A stretch of DNA of 44,601 nucleotides, from the NCBI GenBank assembly GCA_937902425.1, contig CALFNB010000365.1, positions 1 through 44,601 of the forward strand. Direction: 5' to 3'. Source of the stretch: an uncultured Acetobacteraceae bacterium. GTDB lineage: Bacteria; Pseudomonadota; Alphaproteobacteria; Acetobacterales; Acetobacteraceae. Shown one piece after another: positions 1-9,336 of this stretch; the stretch's first letter is position 1, and each line of letters begins with the position of its first letter. The position numbers and the translations under genes were made by a program. The notes below the pieces were generated by a model. That model had not been told where the DNA came from. It saw only the letters and a list, made by a program, of their open reading frames with translations, and searched no databases.

Positions 1-54
1 GATGGTGCAAGACGCTGATAATAAGGGGTTTATTTTGGTGGGTGCTAAACATGG

Positions 55-336
55 GTTAACGTCCTGAAAACCAAGGGCTACAACCTGGAGCACAATTTCG
101 GCCATCGCGAACAGCATTTGGCGACGGTGCTCGCGATCCTCAATCTGCTGACCTTCGCCTGTCACACCGTTTGCGATTTGGGGGACAAGGCCTGGCGCGC
201 GGCCAGGCGGGAACTGGTGACCCGCCAGGGATTCTTCCAGAATCCGCGGACCATCACCACCTATCTGGTATTCCCGTCATGGGATGACCTGCTTGGGACA
301 TTGGCTTGCTGCCGCCCGCGACCGCTCGGGCCATGA
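55..336 (+). pseudogene. C-terminal remnant of a transposase (ISNCY-like)
   Basis: The reading frame open from about 49 to the TGA at 334-336 encodes a transposase tail: a KGYNLEHNFGHREQHL motif, then LAILNLLTFACHTVCDL and YLVFPSWDDLL. I recall this as the C-terminus of a transposase group often labelled ISNCY. No start codon or catalytic core is present. In-frame stops lie just upstream (16-24 and 46-48), so what remains is about 94 codons of a protein normally several hundred residues long. It is a dead fragment. The family label is from memory; that it is a transposase tail is fairly secure. No inverted terminal repeat was identified on its right side. Confidence 0.6.
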
Positions 337-546
337 GGGTTCCGCGAAAAACATCAGCCCGGTGGTCGGGATCAGCGCGTCAGACCAAAATGAGAACTGC
401 TGGTTCGATTTCCACATCGACGCCAAACACCGGATGCGGTCAGTATCGATGTCGCCGCGGATACCAACAATCAACGGTACAGCGCGAAACAGATCATTAA
501 CCAGTTTGCGGCAGTATGAAGTTCAATCGCCGGTCGACGATTCCCC

Positions 547-3306
547 ATGGCGATTTACGAGATCGACAACATGAGCCGCCGCCCCGGTGAATTAGCTACC
601 ATTGTCTCGGCATCGTCGCCGAAATCCGATGGCCTCGACCATGTTCTGGTCGAGGCCATCAGCCGCCATCACGCCGGTGATGCCCCCGAGGCGGAGAGAC
701 TTTATCGCGAGATCCTGGAGTCGCCCTCGGGTCATGCTGTCGCAAGCTATGGTTTCGGCCTGCTTTGCACCACGCAGGGCCGGCTGCCGGAGGCCATCGA
801 CGCTTATCGCCAGGCAATCGTCATGCGGCCTGATTTCGTCGATGCATACATCAACCTTGGAACGGCGGTTCTGGCACTCGGGCGGCCCGAGGAGGCGTTG
901 GCACTTTATCAGCGGGCCACGGAAATCAGTCCAGGAAATGCCATGGCGCATGGCAACCTTGGAAAGGCGTTGCAGGATCTTGGTCGAACCGATGAAGCCA
1001 TCGCCGCGTATCGCACAGCTATCGCCCTCGAGCCGGACAACGCCATCACCCACGCGAACCTTGGCGCCGTGCTGCTGGAGCGCCAGGTCTGGGGCGATTC
1101 AGAGACGATAACGAGACGGGCCATCGATCTGCGGCCAGACAACGGGATGGCGCACGCCAATCTTGGAACGGCGTTGATGAATCTCGGGCGCCATGAAGAG
1201 GCTTTGGCCGCATGCCGCCAGGCTATCGCACTGCGGCCACAAGGTGTCGCGATGCTCGCCAGCCTGGGTGGCGCGATGCTGGAACTGGGGGCATTGGAGG
1301 AAGCTGTAGCGCTCTGTCGCCAGGCCATCACTCTCGATCCGGCGCTGTCGAGCGCCCATTTCAATCTAAGCCACGCGCTCAAGGCGATGAATCACCTGGA
1401 GGAGGCGACGCTCGCCGCACGCGAGGCGATCGCACTGTCCCCCGGGTCGGCGGAGTATCATTTCCATTTGGCACATATTCTTCTGTTGCGAGGCGATCTG
1501 GCCGCGGGCTGGGTGGAATATGACTGGCGATGGAAATTGGCCGATTTTGCCTGGATCAGACAGCTGCACGGCGGCTTTTCGCAGCCGTTGTGGATTGGTG
1601 AGGACATCGCCGACAAGACACTACTGATCTACACGGAACAGGGCCTCGGCGACATCATCTTGTTCGCACGGTACTTGCCCTTGGCCGTGAGCAAAGCAGG
1701 ACGCGTGATCGTGGCCGCTCACCCGCGAATGCGCCGATTGCTGGAATCAATTGAAGGAATCACAATCGTCTCGATCCGGGCAGTTCCACTGCCAGATTTC
1801 GACGTGCATTGCCCGCTTTTGAGTCTACCGAGGGCGTTCGCGACCAGGCTCGACTGCATTCCGGCGACCGTGCCGTATTTGCGCGTCAACGCCGCGGAGC
1901 GGGCGCGATGGGATCGACGGATCGGTGGCGACTCACTGCGGGTCGGCATCGTCTGGGCCGGCAATCCCGCGACCAAACGCGATCGGTTTCGCTCCCCTGG
2001 CCTGACCAGCGTGGCGCCGCTGTTCTCAGTACCGGGCGTCGATTTCGTCGTCCTGCAGGTGGGCGAGGGCCGCGAGGAACTCGGTGCCAGCCCGTTGCCG
2101 TCTCATGTTCTCGATCTGGGCGAGGAGGTCGTGGATCTGGCTGACACGGCGGCCATTATGTCCGGACTGGACCTGATGATCAGTTCCTGCACGGCTCCCC
2201 TCCACCTCGCGGGGGCCTTGGGCGTGCGAACCTGGGCAATGATACCTTACGCGCCCTATTTTCCGTGGCTGCTGGAACGCTCCGATACACCCTGGTATCC
2301 GACTGTATGCTTGTATCGACAACAGCGAAGCGGGCTGGACTGGTCGGGAGTTGTCGATCGCATCGCCGCCGATCTCGCCGCTCTGGTGCGATCCAGGCCC
2401 CCCCGTTCTGGACCGCATTCGACCGAATTTCAGCCGGCCGCATCCCCGCGCGAACGGATCCAGTTGGCCGGGACCACGACTTCGAGACAGCAATCGCCGC
2501 ACCTTCAGACCGGCGGCTTTAACGAGCTGGCGTCCTGCCGCGGCGGTCTTATGCTCTACAATCGCAACGATACCTATATCGGCGCGAGCCTGCGCAAATA
2601 CGGCGAATTCTCCGGTGAGGAAGCCACGCTCTTTCAAATGATCGTTCAGCCTGGCAGGACGGTGCTGGATATCGGGGCGAACATCGGCGTGCACACCGTC
2701 GACATGTCACGTCTGGTGGGTGTGTCCGGAGTGGTGCATGCGTTCGAGCCGCAACGACTGGTTTTCCAGGTGCTCTGCGCCAACGTGGCACTAAACAGCC
2801 GCGGGAACGTGTTCACTCACCATGCGGCGGTGGGCGCTACCAGCGGCACTCTGCTGGTCCCCGCGCTGGATCCGGACGAGCGTCACAATTACGGTGGACT
2901 GTCGTTGCTTGACTCGCGGCCGGGCGAGCCGGTGTCGTTGGTCACTGTCGACAGCCTGCGGCTTCCCGACTGCCAGTTCATCAAGCTCGATGTTGAGGGC
3001 ATGGAGACCGAGGCCCTGCGCGGAGCGGTCGAAACGATCGGACGGTTCCGGCCGGTTTTATACGTCGAGAACGATCGTCAGGCTCGCTCGGCGGAACTGA
3101 TCGGCCTGCTTCAGGAATACGGCTACCGACTCTGGTGGCACCTGCCGCCGATCTATGGCGCGAACAACTTTCGTGCCGACACCGAAAATATCTTTGGCAA
3201 CAAGGTCTCGGTCAACATGCTCTGCATCCCGGCGGAGATACCACGGGTCTCCCTGACGAACCTGCGCGAGGTAACAGGCCCGAGCGACAGTGTAATTAAG
3301 TGGTAG
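547..3306 (+). CDS. TPR - glycosyltransferase - FkbM methyltransferase fusion protein
   Basis: This 919-residue protein has three parts. Residues about 31-320 are consecutive 34-residue TPR units (repeated G-x-A-L-x-x-L-G-R-x-E-E-A and A-x-x-L-x-P motifs). Residues about 330-610 resemble the GT-B glycosyltransferase that usually follows TPRs in such proteins; it has EQGLGDIILFARYLP, VGIVWAGNP and a late CTAPLHLAGALGVRTWA segment like the GT9 heptosyltransferase donor site. After a low-complexity linker, residues about 665-900 form an FkbM-type SAM methyltransferase, with DIGANIGVH near residue 709 and LDVEGMETEALRG near 813. TPR-glycosyltransferases usually modify proteins or surface glycans, and FkbM domains methylate sugar hydroxyls. 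The substrate is not visible in the sequence. The neighbouring methyltransferase and repeat-Hint protein suggest cell-surface glycan work. The start is uncertain: ATG 547 has a poor ribosome site and ATG 571 is an alternative. Confidence 0.85.
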   Translation: MAIYEIDNMSRRPGELATIVSASSPKSDGLDHVLVEAISRHHAGDAPEAERLYREILESPSGHAVASYGFGLLCTTQGRLPEAIDAYRQAIVMRPDFVDAYINLGTAVLALGRPEEALALYQRATEISPGNAMAHGNLGKALQDLGRTDEAIAAYRTAIALEPDNAITHANLGAVLLERQVWGDSETITRRAIDLRPDNGMAHANLGTALMNLGRHEEALAACRQAIALRPQGVAMLASLGGAMLELGALEEAVALCRQAITLDPALSSAHFNLSHALKAMNHLEEATLAAREAIALSPGSAEYHFHLAHILLLRGDLAAGWVEYDWRWKLADFAWIRQLHGGFSQPLWIGEDIADKTLLIYTEQGLGDIILFARYLPLAVSKAGRVIVAAHPRMRRLLESIEGITIVSIRAVPLPDFDVHCPLLSLPRAFATRLDCIPATVPYLRVNAAERARWDRRIGGDSLRVGIVWAGNPATKRDRFRSPGLTSVAPLFSVPGVDFVVLQVGEGREELGASPLPSHVLDLGEEVVDLADTAAIMSGLDLMISSCTAPLHLAGALGVRTWAMIPYAPYFPWLLERSDTPWYPTVCLYRQQRSGLDWSGVVDRIAADLAALVRSRPPRSGPHSTEFQPAASPRERIQLAGTTTSRQQSPHLQTGGFNELASCRGGLMLYNRNDTYIGASLRKYGEFSGEEATLFQMIVQPGRTVLDIGANIGVHTVDMSRLVGVSGVVHAFEPQRLVFQVLCANVALNSRGNVFTHHAAVGATSGTLLVPALDPDERHNYGGLSLLDSRPGEPVSLVTVDSLRLPDCQFIKLDVEGMETEALRGAVETIGRFRPVLYVENDRQARSAELIGLLQEYGYRLWWHLPPIYGANNFRADTENIFGNKVSVNMLCIPAEIPRVSLTNLREVTGPSDSVIKW

Positions 3307-3364
3307 CAGTGATCGCCATTACACGGCGGGACCCATCGGCCACCTCAGAACGGAACCAGGCACC

Positions 3365-4189
3365 ATGCATGAGATCTTAGCAGAGCAATTCGCTACGCCA
3401 CAGGTTCATTCGATCTCCGCGTCCGAGGACGCGGTCGGGATAACAGTGCCGCCCTCCGAGCAAACCGAGAGCGAACGCCACCACATCGTTCAGTCCACCG
3501 GCTACCAGTACGGCGTGCCGCTGACCGAGGTGCTCCGCACCGAACAACGGGATACGGCGGAAGTGCTTCATGTCGGATGCGGCGTCCACGACCCCGAAAA
3601 ACTGCCGCCGGTTTTCCGCCACCAGAGCTGGCGAGAAATTCGATTGGACATCGACCCCGACGTGCGCCCTGACTTCGTCGCGAGCATAACCGATATGCGC
3701 GTGATCGCCGACGGCGTGGTCGATGCGGTATATTCGTCCCACAACATCGAGCATTTGTATCCCCACGAAGTGCCCGTGGCTCTGCGGGAGATGCACCGCG
3801 TGTTAAAGCCGGCCGGTTTCGCATTTATAAAGCTGCCGGATCTGCAGGAGGTAGCCCGTCACGTCGCCGAGGGACGGCTCGAAGATCCGCTTTATATGTC
3901 CCCCATGGGTCCGATCGCGCCGCTCGACATCCTTTACGGTCATCGGGCATCCCTGGCGCGTGGCAACGTCTTCATGGCCCACCGCACTGGCTTTACAGGC
4001 GATACGCTGGGGGCCGCCTTGATTAAGGCCGGGTTCGCCGCCGTGATGGTGCAGCGCGATCCGTCGGCTTTCTGCCTGGACGCCATCGCCTTCCGAACCC
4101 GACCTGGCGAGGAACAGATAACAGCGGCACAGGCGCGAATGCTTCCCGCCCCGGATCGGCCCGCCGTCCTCTACACGTCCGTCGGGTGA
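3365..4189 (+). CDS. Class I SAM-dependent methyltransferase
   Basis: A 274-residue protein. The Rossmann-type methyltransferase core is visible as VLHVGCGVHDPEKLP (degenerate motif I, about residues 67-81), LDIDPDV (motif II, about 95), VDAVYSSHNIEHLYPHEV (about 118-135) and REMHRVLKPAGFAFIKLPD (about 142-160). This is the Methyltransf_11 pattern. The C-terminal part (MAHRTGFTGDTLGAALIKAGF) matches the end of similar proteins found near glycosyltransferases. It follows the TPR-glycosyltransferase-FkbM gene by 58 bp on the same strand, so the two are probably co-transcribed. The substrate is unknown; a sugar or small surface metabolite is inferred from context only. Confidence 0.75.
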   Translation: MHEILAEQFATPQVHSISASEDAVGITVPPSEQTESERHHIVQSTGYQYGVPLTEVLRTEQRDTAEVLHVGCGVHDPEKLPPVFRHQSWREIRLDIDPDVRPDFVASITDMRVIADGVVDAVYSSHNIEHLYPHEVPVALREMHRVLKPAGFAFIKLPDLQEVARHVAEGRLEDPLYMSPMGPIAPLDILYGHRASLARGNVFMAHRTGFTGDTLGAALIKAGFAAVMVQRDPSAFCLDAIAFRTRPGEEQITAAQARMLPAPDRPAVLYTSVG

Positions 4190-5059
4190 CGCCCCAAACG
4201 GGGTCAGAGAGCTCCGGGTATCCGTTAACGGACCCAGAGAAATCAGTAAGTCGCACACCGAACCGGATCCGGCCCAGTGGTCGGCGCACAGGCTGTTGAG
4301 GGCCATGCCACCTCTTTAAGAGCCTGGATGACCCGCGGAAAGCCCGCTCAATGATGAGCCGCCTGGCGATGGCATCTCACCTGACGCACGACGTCCTCAG
4401 TGTTAATCCATCGATGACACGAAGCCAACCGACATGATCCGACATGATCCGAGCACTCTGGCGCACGACTCCGCTCGGTTCTGACGGCTCCACGCATGAA
4501 GACCAAAAGTCGCGATTTAATACCAAAACACCTAATTATTGATTCGTTCAATCCCCGTCATGGCCTGGTCAGACCAGGCCCAACGTGGAGGGCGACAATG
4601 CCGTCCTGGAATTTTAATGAAGATGGCTCATTATCGTCCAATGAGCGTGAGGCATTATCGCCCTGTCTGCCTTTTGATAAGATTGACTCCTAAACGAAAT
4701 GAACTGGCAATGAAAACCGATCGACATCGTGACATGGCCGTGAACCGGTATAACCGTTCGCATCGATCAAGGTCCTACCCATGCCGATGTTCCCGCGAAG
4801 GCCGTATCGGTCGGAAAAAAGACCCGTCCCGGCATCACACAGGCGGGCTTCGTGATGACAAACGAACGCGACCACCCACGCTTCCCGCTGTTGACTGCTA
4901 CGTGAGGTCCGCTGACCCAGTACTGTAACCGCCGCGACCTTTTCCGGTCGTTCCGGGTCATGTTCCATCTGTTCGTTACGGCTTCTTAGGAAAAGATTAA
5001 GAATTCGCCGGTATTTTGGGCCTCCGTCCACCAAAAAAGTCGAACGGAAAAGGCACAGC
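4190..5059 (+). other. 870-bp gene-free interval with palindromes
   Basis: No convincing gene was found here on either strand; the short open frames lack recognisable motifs. Three items of structure are visible. There is a 12-bp perfect palindrome at 4221-4232, soon after the methyltransferase stop. A 10-bp unit (gacatgatcc) occurs twice in tandem at 4431-4450. A 9-1-9 perfect palindrome lies at 4562-4580. The second half is somewhat richer in A+T than the flanking genes. The region should hold the promoter of the repeat-Hint gene, but I cannot place -35/-10 boxes reliably. Confidence 0.5.
4562..4580. promoter_or_regulatory. Perfect 9-1-9 palindrome, GntR-like operator or REP-type repeat
   Basis: GGCCTGGTC-A-GACCAGGCC is a perfect inverted repeat with a one-base centre. 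Its core, TGGTCAGACCA, fits the TNGTNNNACNA pattern known for FadR-subfamily GntR regulators. It could equally be one copy of a dispersed palindromic repeat, because gtcatggcc followed by a self-complementary GC core is a common form of such elements in alphaproteobacteria. It lies about 480 bp upstream of the repeat-Hint gene, which is far for a simple operator. No GntR gene is present in the window. Confidence 0.35.
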
Positions 5060-7927
5060 ATGACCATTTACACCGTGACGTCGGGCGCCGTCAGCAGCGG
5101 CATCGTACTGAGTGGCGGCGATGAACTGAATGTGTTGTCCGGTGGCCTGGCCAGCTTCACCGTGGTGAGCAATGGCGGCGTCGCGAATATGTCCGCTGGC
5201 GGCGTGGCGAACGGAACTGTGGTCAGCAGCGGCGGTGCCGCGAACGTCTTCAATGGTGGGATCGCCAACTCCACGATCGTCAGCGGTGGCGGTGTCGCAG
5301 TCGTTTTCCGCGGCGGTGTGGCGAGCCTGACCCTCGTGAGCAGCGGTGGCATCGCGAACGTTTCCTCTGGCGGCGTGGCGCATGGCACGGTGCTCAGCAG
5401 CGGCGGTGCCGAATACGTCTACAGCCGCGGGCTCGCCAACTCCACCGTCATCAGCGACGGCGGCGCCGCGTTCGTCTACAATGGAGGTGTAGCCAGCGCG
5501 ACCGCGGTTCGCGGCGGCGGCGTGGAGTACGTCTACACCGGTGGCCTGGCCAGCGCCTCCGTGGTCGACAGCGGTGGCGCCGAGTTTGTTTACACTGGCG
5601 GCGCGGCGCGTGGCGCCATGCTGCTCGGTGGCGGATCGGGCTCCGTGTTCAACGGCGGCCTTGCCAGCCTGACCGTGGTGAGCAGCGGTGGCGTTGAAAC
5701 CGTGTTCTCGGGCGGCATGGCCAACGCCACCATGGTCACCACCGGCGGCACGCAGGCGGTGGTCGGCGGCGTGGCCACGGCCACGGTGCTGAATGGCGGC
5801 CTTCAGGTCGTGACCTCCGGGGGCGCGGCCAATGGCACAATGGTGAACCACGGCACTGAGGTGGTTGCGTTCGGTGGCCTGGTCAGCGGCACGGTCCTCA
5901 ACAGCGGTGGCACGGAGGTCGTGTCCTCCGGGGGGACCGCCAACAACACCGTGGTGAACAGTGGTGGTTTCGAAACCGTGTCGGCTGGCGGTGCGGTGAG
6001 TGGCACAACCGTGAGTGGCGGCGGCACCCAAAGCGCGGCAGGCGGTGTGGCCAGCGCTACAATCCTGATCGGGGGCACTCAGATCGTGGCCGCCGGTGGT
6101 ATGGCCAACGCCACCGTGGTGAACAGCGGTGGCAACGAAATCGTGTTGTCCGGCGGTGTCGCCGGCGCCACGATCGTCACCAGCGGCGGATCTCTGGACG
6201 TATCGGGTGGCTTCGGCAGCGGCACCATACTGAATCGCGGCGTCGAGTTCGTGGTCTCTGGCGGTTCTGTTGGTGGGACGGTGGTTAACAGCGGCGCTAC
6301 CGAGACCGTCTCGTCCGGCGGCATGGCGAGTTTCAGCACCGTCAGCGCCGGCGGGATCCAGATCGTGTCCGGTGGCATGGCCAGTGCCACCATCCTGAAC
6401 GGCGGCGTACAGACCGTGGCCGCGGGCGGCGTGGTGAACGGCACCGTGGTCAGCAACGGCGGTACCGCGACGGTTTCCTCGGGCGGAATGGCGAGCTCCA
6501 CGGTGGTCAGCGCCGGCGGTACCGAGGTCGTGGCGTTCGGTGGAGTGGCCACCGGAGCGGCATTAACGGGTGGCCAGCAGATCGTCGCCTCCGGCGGAAC
6601 CGATGCATTCGTCGTGGTGAGCAACGGCGGCACCGAGACAGTGTCCTCCGGCGGAGTGGCCAGGTTCACAACGGTAAGCAATGGTGGCAATCAGATCCTG
6701 ACGGGCGGCGTGGCCAGTGCGGCCATCCTGCGCGGCGGTGTTCAGACGTTGGCATCCGGCGGATTCGCCAGCGGTACCGTGGCGAGCAGCGGTGGTGTCG
6801 CGAATGTCGACGCCGGCGGATCGGCCGCCTTCGCCGTGATCAGCTATGGCGGCGCCGAGTTCATCTTCAGCGGTGGCGTGGCGAGCGGCACCACCGTGAG
6901 CAGTGGCGGGTCAGAGACGGTTGAGATCTTTGGCGTGGTCAGCGCGACGATCGTTGGCAGCGGCGGGGCGGAGTCAGTGCACTACGGCGGAACGGCGGGC
7001 GCTACCATTGTTCAGAGCGGCGCGAACCAATTTGTCTACTCGGGAGGCGCGGTCACCGGCAGCGTGATAGACAGCGGCGGTACTCAGGTTTTGATTTCTG
7101 GCGCCACGGCTGATGGCACGGTGATCGATGTCGGCGGTGCGATTGATGTACTCGGCCTTACTCTTAGCGGCGGCGGGTCGGCGACCCTGGACATCGGGAC
7201 GGACATCCTGACGGTCACCGAAGGTGCCAACCAATATCAGCAGACCTTGGCGGGAACATACGCGAATGTTTCGTTCCGTGTCGGTCCTGACACCGGCAGC
7301 GGCACTCTGGTCACGATGGACAGCACATTGCCCTGCTTCGTCACGGGCACGCGGATCGCGACCGATCGTGGCGAGATCGCGGTCGAAGCCCTGACGGTTG
7401 GCGATTCCATACGGCTGGTTGACGGACGGCCCGCTCCGATCAAGTGGATTGGCCATCGGCGGGTAGACTGCTTCCGCCACCCCAACCCGGAACTGGTCTG
7501 GCCGGTGCGGGTGGTGGCCGGCGCATTCGGGCCGGGAGCACCGCATCGCGATTTATTCCTCTCGCCTGACCATGCGGTGTTCGTCGAGGATGTGCTGATC
7601 CCGGTGAAATATTTGATTAACACAACGAGTATAGCCCAGATGAAGGTGCCGGAGGTAATGTACTATCACGTGGAACTGGCAGTGCATGACATTTTGATAT
7701 CGGAAGGACTACCAACGGAATCTTACCTCGATACCGGTGACCGTTCGAACTTCAGCAACGGTGGTGGCACAGTGATGCTGCATCCGAATTTCTCAACCCA
7801 TGTTTGGGAGGGGATGGGTCGCGCGAAGCTGGTCGTGGTTGGTCCAGAAATAGAAATTGTAAGGCATCGACTAAAGGAACGTGCGCGGCTTGTTTGTCGG
7901 AATACCCGGAGAAGTGATGCGGCCTGA
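5060..7927 (+). CDS. Strand-loop-strand (AIDA-type) repeat protein with C-terminal Hint domain
   Basis: A 955-residue, Gly/Ser/Thr/Val-rich protein. Residues about 7-695 consist of some 36 units of 19 residues, typified by VVSSGGAANVFNGGIANST. This is the autotransporter passenger strand-loop-strand repeat also seen in AIDA-I. Residues about 757-905 form a Hint_2 (hedgehog/intein-like) domain. It begins at Pro758-Cys759 with CFVTGTRIATDRGEIAVEAL and continues with LSPDHAVFVEDVLIPVKYLIN. Cys759 would be the self-processing nucleophile. There is no signal peptide and no C-terminal beta-barrel, so secretion is not by a classical type V route; type I or another route is inferred. A purine-rich stretch (ggaaaagg) precedes ATG 5060. 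Such repeat-Hint proteins are, to my knowledge, common in Acetobacteraceae. A cell-surface or extracellular structural role is likely but unproven. Confidence 0.85.
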   Translation: MTIYTVTSGAVSSGIVLSGGDELNVLSGGLASFTVVSNGGVANMSAGGVANGTVVSSGGAANVFNGGIANSTIVSGGGVAVVFRGGVASLTLVSSGGIANVSSGGVAHGTVLSSGGAEYVYSRGLANSTVISDGGAAFVYNGGVASATAVRGGGVEYVYTGGLASASVVDSGGAEFVYTGGAARGAMLLGGGSGSVFNGGLASLTVVSSGGVETVFSGGMANATMVTTGGTQAVVGGVATATVLNGGLQVVTSGGAANGTMVNHGTEVVAFGGLVSGTVLNSGGTEVVSSGGTANNTVVNSGGFETVSAGGAVSGTTVSGGGTQSAAGGVASATILIGGTQIVAAGGMANATVVNSGGNEIVLSGGVAGATIVTSGGSLDVSGGFGSGTILNRGVEFVVSGGSVGGTVVNSGATETVSSGGMASFSTVSAGGIQIVSGGMASATILNGGVQTVAAGGVVNGTVVSNGGTATVSSGGMASSTVVSAGGTEVVAFGGVATGAALTGGQQIVASGGTDAFVVVSNGGTETVSSGGVARFTTVSNGGNQILTGGVASAAILRGGVQTLASGGFASGTVASSGGVANVDAGGSAAFAVISYGGAEFIFSGGVASGTTVSSGGSETVEIFGVVSATIVGSGGAESVHYGGTAGATIVQSGANQFVYSGGAVTGSVIDSGGTQVLISGATADGTVIDVGGAIDVLGLTLSGGGSATLDIGTDILTVTEGANQYQQTLAGTYANVSFRVGPDTGSGTLVTMDSTLPCFVTGTRIATDRGEIAVEALTVGDSIRLVDGRPAPIKWIGHRRVDCFRHPNPELVWPVRVVAGAFGPGAPHRDLFLSPDHAVFVEDVLIPVKYLINTTSIAQMKVPEVMYYHVELAVHDILISEGLPTESYLDTGDRSNFSNGGGTVMLHPNFSTHVWEGMGRAKLVVVGPEIEIVRHRLKERARLVCRNTRRSDAA

Positions 7928-8063
7928 GCATTTCGTAACGTCTCCCACCGAAATGGCGCGGCGCTTCGAACGCCCGTGCGATTGACGAGGCCGTGACCGG
8001 CTGCCAGTCTGATCCGCGCAAGGTGAACGGCCGGCCTGATACGCCCGCGGCCTGCTGGAGGGA

Positions 8064-9314
8064 ATGATGACGAGTCCGATCCGACGGATCATGGCTGGTT
8101 TCGCACTGGCCATGTCAGTGTTTTGTGCGTGCCCGGCTGTGGCGGCCGATACGATCAAGATCGCGTATATTGATCCGTTTTCTGGCCCGTTCGCGTCAGG
8201 CGGCGACGAATTTCTGAAGATATTCAAGGTTCTGTTCGACCGGGTCAACGCGAAAGGCGGTGCGCTTGGCCGTCAGTTCGAACTGGTGCCGTTCGACGAT
8301 AAGCTGCAACCGGCCGAGGCATTGATCGCGCTCCAGAGCGTCACCGATCAGAACATTCCCTTTGTCATGCAGTGCACAGGCTCGAACGTCGGGGCGGCCC
8401 TGATCGATGGCGTGTCGAAGCACAACGCACGGAATCCCGACAATCGGGTCCTGTACCTGAACTGCGGCGCATTGGCGACCGAGCTCACCAATGAAAAATG
8501 CGACTTTTGGCAATTCCGTTTCGCCGGTAGCGTGGAGATGCGTGCGGCGACCCGGATCAAGGCTCTGCCGGAGTCGGTCAAAAAGGTCTATTTATTGAAC
8601 CAGGATTACCTCTTCGGGCAGTCGATCCGCGACGACACCATGAAATACCTGGCGAAACTTCGTCCAGATATCGAAATCGTCGGCAATGAGTTGATGCCCT
8701 TTGGCAAAGTGCAGGATTTCTCGTCCTATGTCACCAAGATCAAGGCATCGGGCGCGCAAAGCCTGATCACCGGCAATTACAACCGCGACCTTAATCTGCT
8801 GATCAAGGCGGCGGTGGATGAGGGGTTGAATGTGCGGTTCGACACCTTTTTGGCGCATTTGATCGGTGGCCCGACCGCGATCGGGGCGGCGGGGGAGAAC
8901 CGGCTCAGTTCAGTCATGGAATACAGCGCCAACGTGGCGGTCGATCTGAAAGCGACTGAAGCCGAGCAGTTCAGTGTCGAGTGGCGGAAGAACCACGACA
9001 CGGATTTCTCGACGATGAACTTTATGACGATGCTGGACATGCTGCAGACGGCGATCAACAAGGCTGGTTCGACCGATCCACTGAAGGTGGCTCTGGCGCT
9101 GGAAGACCTGCACGCGAAGGATCTCGTGGGCCAGGAAAACATCATGCGCAAGGACGACCACCAACTGCTGATGCCCTTTTACGCAGGTGTTTTCACCAAG
9201 GACGTGAAATACGATTCCGAGCATACCGGATTTGGCTGGAAAACCATCGCAACGGCCTCGGCGGCTGATCTGACACTGCCGACAACCTGCAAGATGAAAC
9301 GGCCCACGAGCTGA
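8064..9314 (+). CDS. Branched-chain amino-acid-type ABC transporter substrate-binding protein
   Basis: A 416-residue periplasmic binding protein of the Peripla_BP_6 (LivJ/AmiC-like) class. An N-terminal signal peptide (hydrophobic MAGFALAMSVFCACPAVAA) is likely cut before DTIKIAYIDPFSGPFAS, which is the usual start of mature proteins in this class. Later motifs include VYLLNQDYLFGQS and a C-terminal MPFYAGVFTKDVKYDSEHTGFGWKT segment. A strong GGAGGG lies at 8057-8062. Two ATGs follow (8064 and 8067), and the second has the better spacing. It is the first gene of a five-gene operon with permeases and ATPases. The class binds amino acids, amides or small aromatic acids; the exact ligand cannot be read from the sequence. 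Confidence 0.88.
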   Translation: MMTSPIRRIMAGFALAMSVFCACPAVAADTIKIAYIDPFSGPFASGGDEFLKIFKVLFDRVNAKGGALGRQFELVPFDDKLQPAEALIALQSVTDQNIPFVMQCTGSNVGAALIDGVSKHNARNPDNRVLYLNCGALATELTNEKCDFWQFRFAGSVEMRAATRIKALPESVKKVYLLNQDYLFGQSIRDDTMKYLAKLRPDIEIVGNELMPFGKVQDFSSYVTKIKASGAQSLITGNYNRDLNLLIKAAVDEGLNVRFDTFLAHLIGGPTAIGAAGENRLSSVMEYSANVAVDLKATEAEQFSVEWRKNHDTDFSTMNFMTMLDMLQTAINKAGSTDPLKVALALEDLHAKDLVGQENIMRKDDHQLLMPFYAGVFTKDVKYDSEHTGFGWKTIATASAADLTLPTTCKMKRPTS

Positions 9315-9336
9315 GCCCAGTACCGGTAGCGATCCG

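Noticed and set aside
4221-4232. 12-bp palindrome TCCGTTAACGGA as a terminator
   Set aside because: No T-run follows and the stem is short without a loop; it could form by chance, so it is not listed as a separate terminator.
4690-5067. 125-codon minus-strand open frame in the long gap
   Set aside because: No ribosome-binding site, motif or domain is visible, and it runs into the start of the repeat-Hint gene.
5068-6690. Long minus-strand open frames opposite the repeat region
   Set aside because: They mirror the 19-residue repeats and give Pro/Thr- or Ala/His-rich low-complexity translations without any family motif; they arise from the codon bias of the plus-strand gene.
5100-7150. Regular 57-bp periodicity that could suggest a CRISPR or satellite array
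   Set aside because: The units are degenerate, coding and in frame throughout, with no constant repeat/variable spacer pattern; they are protein repeats.
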